Positions 14,877 to 20,723 of a stretch of DNA of 20,723 nt are shown here, piece by piece. Every line of letters begins with the position of its first letter. The first letter of the stretch is position 1. A program made the translations under genes and the position numbers. The stretch covers positions 1 through 20,723 of the forward strand of contig CAXGWP010000024.1 of NCBI GenBank assembly GCA_964013575.1, given 5' to 3'. Source of the DNA: BJGV01 sp964013575. GTDB lineage: Bacteria; Pseudomonadota; Gammaproteobacteria; Burkholderiales; Nitrosomonadaceae. The notes beneath the pieces were generated by a model. It saw nothing but the letters and a program-made list of their open reading frames with translations, had not been told where the DNA came from and made no database searches.

Positions 14877-15542
14877 TTACTCTAATGTCTTTAGGTTAGC
14901 CTGAGCATCAGCATTGCCTTGTGCAGCAGATTTTTTATACCACTCTCTAGCTTTAGTGTTATCTTTTTTTATACCTTCTCCTAAATGGTACATTGCGCCT
15001 AGGTTATTCTGAGCATCAGCATTTCCTTGAAGAGCTGCTTTCCGGAAAAAATCTACTGCTTTAGCCGCATCTTTAGTTAAGCCACCTTGCCCTGTTGCAT
15101 ACATTAGACCTAGATTAAATTGTGCATCAGCATGTCCTTGAAGAGCTGCCCTATGAAACCATGCTGCTGCCTTAGCAGCATCAGTACTTAATACTTTCCC
15201 AGATTCATCTTTAGATATAGCCTGTCCTGTAAAATACATTACACCTAAAGTAGTTTGTGCTTTTGCATCTCCATTTTGGGCATCTTGCTTTAATTTTAAA
15301 AATTTTTTTTCTAAATCTTGATTATCTGTTGATCCGCTTGGTAATATTTCTGATTCAAGCTTAGATTTCTCTTCTTTAGATAGTCCGTCTGTTAATGATG
15401 ATGGTAGCTGTCCTTCAAGCGTTATTTCGTTGCCTAATGGGACTGTTTCTTTTATTTGATTTTTATCATCATTTATCTCATTGCTACAACTAACAACAGT
15501 TAATAGAAGAATAGAAGTTAAGGAAATCGTAAAAATATGCAT
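14877..15542 (-). CDS. Sel1-repeat lipoprotein
   Basis: This is a probable lipoprotein with tetratricopeptide-like Sel1 repeats, a scaffold for protein-protein contacts. A signal sequence of hydrophobic residues 2-17 ends in the lipobox VVSC, giving lipidated C19. Residues 20-94 form a charged linker. Three Sel1 units follow: 95-139 (45 residues, with an insertion carrying an extra KDESGKV segment), 140-176 (37) and 177-212 (36), each with the xNLGxMY...G...KA..W/F..AA.QG.AD pattern; a partial fourth, AQANL, ends the protein. The repeats are also visible as near-identical DNA around 14901, 15009 and 15120. A GAGG lies ten bases before the ATG. It is downstream of glnA on the same strand, but a candidate terminator separates them. 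The binding partner is unknown. Confidence 0.83.
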   Translation of the reverse strand: MHIFTISLTSILLLTVVSCSNEINDDKNQIKETVPLGNEITLEGQLPSSLTDGLSKEEKSKLESEILPSGSTDNQDLEKKFLKLKQDAQNGDAKAQTTLGVMYFTGQAISKDESGKVLSTDAAKAAAWFHRAALQGHADAQFNLGLMYATGQGGLTKDAAKAVDFFRKAALQGNADAQNNLGAMYHLGEGIKKDNTKAREWYKKSAAQGNADAQANLKTLE

Positions 15543-15628
15543 GAATTGTCATCCTCGATTTAATTATTAAACAATGGGATTAATGATCTTTTATCTACAT
15601 GAATTTATATACTAATGCTTCATAAATA

Positions 15629-15644
15629 TCGGTATCAGTACCGG
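15629..15644 (-). terminator. Candidate glnA terminator
   Basis: Read on the minus strand, CGGTA-CTGA-TACCG forms a five-base stem with a tetraloop (15630-15643), plus one G-T pair at the base, starting six bases past the glnA stop. The following bases are ATATTTAT rather than a clean T-run, so termination may be leaky. Confidence 0.45.
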
Positions 15645-15649
15645 AAGAT

Positions 15650-17059
15650 CTATAGACTATAGTACATATCAAATTCTATCGGGTGAGTTGCCATACGAGA
15701 ACGCATAATTTCTTCCATTTTTAGTTCAATATAAGCATCTAGGATATCGTTGGAGAATACATCTCCACGTATAAGAAAATCACGATCACAATCAAGGTTA
15801 TTAAGAGCTTCTTCCAGAGAAATACTGGAGTTGGGAACCTTTGCTGCCTCTTCAGGTGGAAGGTCATATAGATTTTTATCCATCGGGTCACCTGGATGGA
15901 TTTTATTCTGTATGCCATCTAGTCCAGCCATCATTAAAGCAGTAAATGCAAGGTATGGGTTGGCAGTAGGATCAGGGAAACGTACCTCAATTCGGCGTGA
16001 TTTTGGATCATTAGTATGAGGTATACGTACAGCAGCAGAGCGATTGCTTACTGAATATGCAAGGTTACTTGGAGCTTCAAAGCCTGGAATTAAGCGACGA
16101 TAGGAATTTATACTTGGGTTAGTAATCGCATTTAGAGCTTTAGCATGTTTGATTATTCCGCCAATATAAAATAATGCTATTTCTGATAAGCCGGCATATC
16201 CATTCCCAGAGAATAAGTTTGTATCTTCTTTCCAGAGAGATTGATGTACATGCATACCGGATCCATTATCACCAATAATAGGTTTTGGCATGAAGGTTGC
16301 TGTTTTTCCATAGGAATGTGCAACATTATGTACAACATATTTAAGTATCTGAGTCCAGTCAGCACGCTGTACAAGACTACTAAATTTTGTTCCTATCTCG
16401 CATTGGCCCGCAGTAGCAACTTCATGGTGATGCACTTCTACTTCAACACCCATTTCTTCCAGAATAAGGCACATCGCAGAACGGATATCTTGTAAAGAAT
16501 CAACTGGAGGGACAGGAAAATATCCATTTTTAACTGCAGGACGGTGGCCAATGTTACGATTTTCATATTTTTCTTTTGAGCTCCATGCAGCTTCATTAGA
16601 TTCAATTCTTACTGCACAACCAGATAAATTGTTATGCCAAGTTACAGAGTCAAAGATAAAGAATTCAGGTTCGGGGCCGAAATAAGCAACATCTCCTATA
16701 CCGGTTGATTTGAGATAGGCTTCGCCTCTTTTTGCTAGTGATCGTGGATCACGGCTATAGCCCTGTCCATCTGAGGGTTCAACTACATCACAGGTAAGTA
16801 GTAGAGTTGGTTCATCCATAAATGGATCAAGATTTGCTGTTTTATGGTCAGGCATTAATAACATATCTGAAGCTTGAATACCCTTCCAGCCTGCAATTGA
16901 TGATCCGTCAAATGAATGTCCGTCCTCAAATTTATCACTGCCAAAAGCATGTGCTGGAATAGTTACATGATGTTCCTTACCTCGAGTATCAGTAAATCGT
17001 AAGTCAACGAATTTTACTTCATTATCTTTTATCATTTTCAAAACATCAGCTACTGCCAT
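15650..17059 (-). CDS. glnA: Type I glutamine synthetase
   Basis: This enzyme makes glutamine from glutamate, ammonia and ATP; it is a dodecamer and the main route of ammonium assimilation. From the ATG at 17059 the protein has 469 residues, exactly the length of E. coli GlnA, beginning MAVADVLKMIKDNEVKFVDLRFTD. An upstream in-frame ATG at 17092 would add 11 residues, but the internal start has GGAG six bases before it and fits the family. Active-site segments include FDGSSIAGW, the glutamate-binding NGSGMHVHQS, and the ATP-site KPIIGDNGSGMH region. NLYDLPPEE carries Tyr398, the adenylylation site of class I-beta enzymes. Regulation by GlnE/GlnB is therefore expected. I see no sigma-54 -24/-12 promoter upstream. 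Confidence 0.97.
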   Translation of the reverse strand: MAVADVLKMIKDNEVKFVDLRFTDTRGKEHHVTIPAHAFGSDKFEDGHSFDGSSIAGWKGIQASDMLLMPDHKTANLDPFMDEPTLLLTCDVVEPSDGQGYSRDPRSLAKRGEAYLKSTGIGDVAYFGPEPEFFIFDSVTWHNNLSGCAVRIESNEAAWSSKEKYENRNIGHRPAVKNGYFPVPPVDSLQDIRSAMCLILEEMGVEVEVHHHEVATAGQCEIGTKFSSLVQRADWTQILKYVVHNVAHSYGKTATFMPKPIIGDNGSGMHVHQSLWKEDTNLFSGNGYAGLSEIALFYIGGIIKHAKALNAITNPSINSYRRLIPGFEAPSNLAYSVSNRSAAVRIPHTNDPKSRRIEVRFPDPTANPYLAFTALMMAGLDGIQNKIHPGDPMDKNLYDLPPEEAAKVPNSSISLEEALNNLDCDRDFLIRGDVFSNDILDAYIELKMEEIMRSRMATHPIEFDMYYSL

Positions 17060-17335
17060 TTTTTTCTCCGAACTAGATTTAGAAATTAACATAGTATAAG
17101 AACTAAGGAAAATAACAAATATTGATTATATCAGGATAAAAAAAAATTACGTTTGGAGTTTTGGAGTAAATTAAATATCGTGTCATAAAGGAAAACTTAT
17201 TTGATATTGGGTATATTAGCTAAATATTATATTTAGTATGTAGCTATTGCAGAATATTGTTTCTATTAGTATTCTTAATTATTAGAAAATTTGGGGTCAA
17301 TTAATATTTTTAAATTTTAAATTCTTGGAATATAT
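17060..17335. other. 276-base divergent intergenic region, glnA / rhodanese
   Basis: This gap contains the glnA leader and promoters for both divergent genes. On the plus strand TTGATA (17201-17206) and TATTAT (17225-17230), spaced by 18 bases, make a plausible promoter for the rhodanese gene. In its spacer lies GGGTATATTAGC (17209-17220), and the dyad CTAAATA-TTA-TATTTAG (17220-17236) overlaps the -10. A run of nine A residues lies near 17137-17145. No NtrC-type or sigma-54 site is recognisable, and no small gene. Confidence 0.45.
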
Positions 17336-17788
17336 ATGGGAACAATTACAGAAATTCTAAATAGAGCTAAACTAAGGACTAAAGATATGGGCTTGCCATA
17401 TGAAGGAGCATTACTCCCTAAAGAAGCACTTGTACTTTTGCAGGAAGATTCTAATGCTAGATTGGTTGACGTACGAACTCAAGCAGAGTGGTCGTGGGTA
17501 GGGAGAATTCCAGGTGCAGTTGAGATTGAGTGGCAAATTTTTCCAAGCATGCAAGCTAATCCTAATTTTCTTGAGCATCTTTCTCTGAAAGTGCCAAAAG
17601 AATCAGCAGTATTATTTATATGTAGAAGTGGTGTTCGTTCGAACAAAGCTGCTATAGCTGCTCTTGAATCTGGTTATTCAAATTGCTTTAATGTTCTTGA
17701 GGGTTTTGAGGGAGACAAAGACTCAAGCGGGCATCGTGGCATACAGGGAGGATGGAAGGCTGCAGGGTTACCATGGGTACAGAGCTAA
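17336..17788 (+). CDS. Rhodanese-like sulfurtransferase
   Basis: This is a single-domain rhodanese that carries sulfur as a cysteine persulfide. The domain spans about residues 28-148. LVDVRTQAEW (43-52) is the conserved N-terminal motif, GRIPGAVEIEW follows, and the active-site loop is CRSGVRSNKAA with catalytic C96. The arginine-rich six-residue loop is typical of sulfur, rather than phosphate, chemistry. GWKAAGLPW near the C-terminus is also a family mark. The length of 150 residues is normal for a stand-alone rhodanese. The ATG has only a weak GGAA five bases upstream. It is divergent from glnA and convergent with uppP, so it forms its own unit; the sulfur donor and acceptor are unknown. 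Confidence 0.9.
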   Translation: MGTITEILNRAKLRTKDMGLPYEGALLPKEALVLLQEDSNARLVDVRTQAEWSWVGRIPGAVEIEWQIFPSMQANPNFLEHLSLKVPKESAVLFICRSGVRSNKAAIAALESGYSNCFNVLEGFEGDKDSSGHRGIQGGWKAAGLPWVQS

Positions 17789-17830
17789 GATTTTATCTTT
17801 AAAAAATATCTTTCAAATATAATTCAAAGA

Positions 17831-18643
17831 TCACTCCATGATTCCAGAATATGCTATGAATAAGATAATTAAGCCAAAAATAATACGATACCAGGCAAAA
17901 ATCATAAAATTATGATTACTAATGAAGCGTAATAACCCACGTACGGCTATAAGTGCGCTAATAAATGAAGTAATAAATCCAATACTAAATATACCCAGAT
18001 CACTAAATTTTAGCAGTTCTTGATGTTTGAAGACATCATAGAATGTAGCAGCAAACATGATAGGGATAGCAAGGAAAAAAGAGAACTCTGTTGCTGCTTT
18101 TCGCGATAAGCCGCAGAATAACCCTCCAATGATAGTGGCACCTGAGCGAGAAGTTCCCGGTATTAACGCAAAACATTGTATTAACCCAATTTTTAATGCG
18201 TGTTTCCAGCTTATATCTTCTATTCTTGTAATATCTGCAACGTATTTTCTTTGCTCTGCCCATAGAATTATAATTCCACCAAGAATTAGAGCAACTGCAA
18301 CTGGTATAGGATGAAATAGATATTGTTTGATGATATTGATGAATATTAAGCCCAAAATTGCGGCAGGTAAGAATGCAATAAATAGATTTAATACAAATTG
18401 ATTAGAATGTGTATTTGAACCAATGCCAATTAATACATCATTAATTTTGCTACGATATTCCCAGCAAATAGCTAATATAGCACCTAGCTGGATCACTATT
18501 GTAAATATCATACCCTTTTCGTTATTAAAATCTAGTAAATCACCTACTAGTATAAGATGGCCGGTAGAGGATATAGGTAAGAATTCAGTAAGACCCTCGA
18601 TGATACCAAGGATAAATGCTTTAATTAGTATGAGAAGGTCCAT
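17831..18643 (-). CDS. uppP: Undecaprenyl-diphosphatase
   Basis: UppP (BacA) is an inner-membrane phosphatase that recycles undecaprenyl pyrophosphate to the lipid carrier used for peptidoglycan and other surface polymers; overexpression gives bacitracin resistance. Catalytic motif 1 is EGLTEFLPISSTGHL with E16, E20 and H29. Motif 2 is PGTSRSGAT with R166. About eight hydrophobic helices span the 270 residues, close to the 273 of E. coli BacA. The ATG has only a weak upstream AAGAT. It lies 84 bases downstream of thiC on the same strand; AT-rich sequence in that gap could hold its own promoter, so dependence on the thiC riboswitch is uncertain. Confidence 0.95.
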   Translation of the reverse strand: MDLLILIKAFILGIIEGLTEFLPISSTGHLILVGDLLDFNNEKGMIFTIVIQLGAILAICWEYRSKINDVLIGIGSNTHSNQFVLNLFIAFLPAAILGLIFINIIKQYLFHPIPVAVALILGGIIILWAEQRKYVADITRIEDISWKHALKIGLIQCFALIPGTSRSGATIIGGLFCGLSRKAATEFSFFLAIPIMFAATFYDVFKHQELLKFSDLGIFSIGFITSFISALIAVRGLLRFISNHNFMIFAWYRIIFGLIILFIAYSGIME

Positions 18644-18727
18644 GTGATTATCTTAAGAGTAAACATAAGCGAGCACATATGAGGATATATCTAAAATATA
18701 CAATTAAGTCTTATTTTTTAAGTAGTA

Positions 18728-20623
18728 TTATGTTTTGCTATAAACTCTGGCCCCTTTTTTTAAAAACTCAGTAGCTTTTTCTTCCATACCTTTTTTAAGA
18801 GCCTCCCCCTCATTTATTCCAATATTTTTAGCATAGTCTCGAACATCTTGAGTAATTTTCATAGAGCAAAAATGTGGTCCACACATTGAGCAGAAATGAG
18901 CAAGTTTAGCGCCATCTTGTGGAAGGGTGGCATCATGAAATTGTCTTGCTGTATCTGGGTCTAGACTGAGATTGAATTGATCATCCCACCGAAATTCGAA
19001 TCTAGCTTTAGATAACGCGTTATCTCGAATTTGTGCTCCGGGATGTCCTTTTGCTAGGTCAGCGGCATGTGCAGCAATCTTGTAGGTAATGATTCCATCT
19101 TTTACATCTTTCTTGTTTGGAAGTCCTAGATGTTCCTTTGGTGTGACATAGCATAGCATTGCTGTGCCATACCAGCCAATCATAGCTGCACCAATAGCGG
19201 AAGTAATATGATCATACCCAGGAGCTATATCTGTGGTGAGCGGGCCTAGTGTATAGAATGGTGCTTCATTACAATACTTTAATTGTAAATCCATATTTTC
19301 TTTAATGAGGTGCATTGGAACATGTCCAGGGCCTTCTATCATTACTTGCACTTCATGCTTCCATGCAATTTTAGTTAATTCTCCTAGGGTTTTAAGTTCT
19401 GCAAATTGTGCCTCGTCATTAGCATCATAAATTGAACCAGGACGCAGACCATCACCTAATGAGAAGCTTACATCATAAGATTTCATAATTTCACATATTT
19501 CTTCAAAGTGAGTATAGAGAAAACTTTCTTTATGATGTGCAAGGCACCACTTAGCCATTATTGAGCCGCCCCTGGAAACAATACCAGTCATACGTTTAGC
19601 TGTCATAGGGACATAGGCCAGCCTGACTCCTGCATGAATAGTGAAATAATCAACTCCTTGTTCTGCTTGCTCAATTAAAGTGTCACGAAATATCTCCCAA
19701 GTTAAGTCTTCTGCCTTTCCATCAACTCTTTCTAATGCTTGATAAATTGGTACAGTTCCAATTGGAACAGGGCTGTTGCGAATTATCCATTCACGTGTTT
19801 CATGGATATTTTTTCCTGTAGATAGGTCCATTACTGTGTCCCCACCCCATCGTATAGCCCATGTCATTTTCTCTATTTCTTCTTGAATTCCAGAACCAAG
19901 AGGAGAATTACCTATGTTGGCATTAATTTTTACAAGAAAATTACGTCCTATAATCATTGGTTCAGATTCAGGATGATTAATGTTTGCAGGAATAATGGCT
20001 CGACCTTTTGCCACCTCATCACGTACAAATTCTGGTGTGATAAATTTTGGTGGAGGCATTTCAAAATTATTACCTGAATGCTGACGAGAAAGTATGTTTT
20101 TATGTTGTGCAATTAATTCTTCACAATGTTGATTTTCTCGGATTGCTATATATTCCATTTCTGGTGTAATAATGCCAAGACGAGCGTAATGCATTTGTGT
20201 CACATTTGCTCCATCCTTACTACAGCGAGGGTAGCACTTTAGATTGAAGCGCATTTTTTTAAATTTTGGATCAGAATGGTGTTTCCTAGCATATATAGAA
20301 GCAGGTTTAGGAAGAATTTCACTATCATCACGTTCTTCTATCCATTTTTCTCTTACCCTAGGTAGGCCAGAACGAATATCAATTCTTTTTCTGGGATCAG
20401 TATAAGGTCCTGATGTATCATAAACATATATTTTTGAATTTTCTTCAGGGCCAGAATTTGAGGGTGTGTTAGATTGGCTTATTTCTCTCATAGGCACTTG
20501 GATATCAGACCGAGATCCCTGTACATATATTTTGCGAGAATTAGGTAGGGGCTTTACTGCTGCATCATCTACTTCAGCAGTTTGGTTAGAAAATTCTATG
20601 GTATTAAAAACTACAGAATTCAT
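18728..20623 (-). CDS. thiC: Phosphomethylpyrimidine synthase ThiC
   Basis: ThiC is the radical-SAM enzyme that converts aminoimidazole ribotide to hydroxymethylpyrimidine phosphate in thiamine biosynthesis. The 4Fe-4S cluster motif CSMCGPHFC is near the C-terminus with C578, C581 and C586, the unusual C-terminal CX2CX4C placement of this family. Other conserved blocks are NINANIGNSPLGSG-like sequence near 232, MDLSTGKNIHETREWI, HAGVRLAYVPMTAKRMTGIVSRGGS, and GLRPGSIYDANDEAQ. The length of 631 residues equals E. coli ThiC. The ATG at 20623 has AAAGGAG eight bases upstream. It is preceded by a TPP riboswitch, the usual control for thiC. No other thi gene follows; uppP is next. Confidence 0.97.
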   Translation of the reverse strand: MNSVVFNTIEFSNQTAEVDDAAVKPLPNSRKIYVQGSRSDIQVPMREISQSNTPSNSGPEENSKIYVYDTSGPYTDPRKRIDIRSGLPRVREKWIEERDDSEILPKPASIYARKHHSDPKFKKMRFNLKCYPRCSKDGANVTQMHYARLGIITPEMEYIAIRENQHCEELIAQHKNILSRQHSGNNFEMPPPKFITPEFVRDEVAKGRAIIPANINHPESEPMIIGRNFLVKINANIGNSPLGSGIQEEIEKMTWAIRWGGDTVMDLSTGKNIHETREWIIRNSPVPIGTVPIYQALERVDGKAEDLTWEIFRDTLIEQAEQGVDYFTIHAGVRLAYVPMTAKRMTGIVSRGGSIMAKWCLAHHKESFLYTHFEEICEIMKSYDVSFSLGDGLRPGSIYDANDEAQFAELKTLGELTKIAWKHEVQVMIEGPGHVPMHLIKENMDLQLKYCNEAPFYTLGPLTTDIAPGYDHITSAIGAAMIGWYGTAMLCYVTPKEHLGLPNKKDVKDGIITYKIAAHAADLAKGHPGAQIRDNALSKARFEFRWDDQFNLSLDPDTARQFHDATLPQDGAKLAHFCSMCGPHFCSMKITQDVRDYAKNIGINEGEALKKGMEEKATEFLKKGARVYSKT

Positions 20624-20643
20624 GGTATATACTCCTTTAAGTT

Positions 20644-20723
20644 CTTTCTAGGGAGCATGGGCGGTGATACCAGCTTCCCTACGGCGGCATTACCCGTGTC
20701 AGGTATTAAGGGACTTTCTCACC
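20644..20723 (-). ncRNA. TPP riboswitch (THI element), 5' end outside the window
   Basis: Read on the minus strand, the window opens at 20723 with GGTGAGA, which keeps the UGAGA pyrimidine-sensing bases. It continues to ACCTGACACGGGTAATGCC and then GCCGTAGGGAA, the conserved thiamine-diphosphate-sensing arm and closing strand. Helix P3 and the 5' strand of P1 lie beyond the window edge. The element sits directly before thiC. The downstream segment GCTCCCTAG (20648-20656 in complement) is complementary both to the aptamer's TAGGGAAGC strand and, over five bases, to the thiC Shine-Dalgarno, suggesting control of translation initiation. Confidence 0.92.

Noticed and set aside
16241..16495. Plus-strand open frame inside glnA, and similar ones at 15750-16019
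   Set aside because: They overlap a fully conserved glnA and have no recognisable protein features or ribosome binding sites.
17060..17092. Longer glnA start adding 11 residues
   Set aside because: The extension is not conserved in the family, while the downstream ATG has a good Shine-Dalgarno and gives the standard 469 residues.
17808..17831. ATCTTT / AAAGAT inverted repeat between rhodanese and uppP
   Set aside because: The arms are short and AT-rich with a 12-base loop and no T-run; chance is likely.
17988..17996. Reverse-strand GGGTATATT inside uppP
   Set aside because: It is within coding sequence, lacks the AG extension in the same context, and has no dyad, so it is not counted with the intergenic motif.

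Overview
This is an AT-rich stretch of bacterial chromosome, densely packed with genes and made up mostly of housekeeping functions. The gene set points to a free-living gammaproteobacterium with a low-GC genome. It has a YbbA/YbbP transporter pair, an ssb gene divergent from uvrA, a PhoB/PhoR pair, a 469-residue type I glutamine synthetase with the adenylylation tyrosine, and a 631-residue ThiC under a TPP riboswitch. A relative of the Nitrosococcaceae/Chromatiales would fit, but that placement is a guess from gene content and was not tested.

Layout from left to right. Positions 15-3250 hold ybbA and ybbP, an ABC ATPase and its large FtsX-type permease. Positions 3440-4378 hold a lone family 2 glycosyltransferase that looks like an accessory insertion. 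Positions 4494-6347 (minus strand) hold a YajR-type MFS exporter followed by ssb, with the ssb ribosome binding site inside the end of the transporter gene. Divergent from these, 6414-12254 (plus strand) holds uvrA, phoB, phoR and cysM with gaps of only about 30-50 bases. A PolB-like 3'-5' exonuclease follows at 12398-13177. Positions 13245-13940 (minus) encode a Bax inhibitor-1 family membrane protein and 14238-14840 (plus) a nitroreductase. Positions 14877-15542 (minus) encode a Sel1-repeat lipoprotein and 15650-17059 (minus) glnA. Positions 17336-17788 (plus) encode a rhodanese. Positions 17831-18643 and 18728-20623 (both minus) are uppP and thiC. The window ends inside the TPP riboswitch that precedes thiC.

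Nearly every gene is intact and close to its family's usual length. I found no insertion sequence, prophage, CRISPR array, RNA operon, tRNA or toxin-antitoxin module. No intergenic gap exceeds 300 bases; the two largest (13941-14237 and 17060-17335) hold only promoter-like and dyad sequences. I do not see a convincing new multi-gene system.

The observations most worth a second look are these: (1) an 11-base motif, GGGTATATTAG, in three separate intergenic regions, each time followed by an inverted repeat; (2) a switch segment after the TPP riboswitch that could pair either with the aptamer's closing strand or with the thiC Shine-Dalgarno; (3) the isolated glycosyltransferase with an altered DxD motif; and (4) the linkage of phoBR to uvrA with no visible Pho box.
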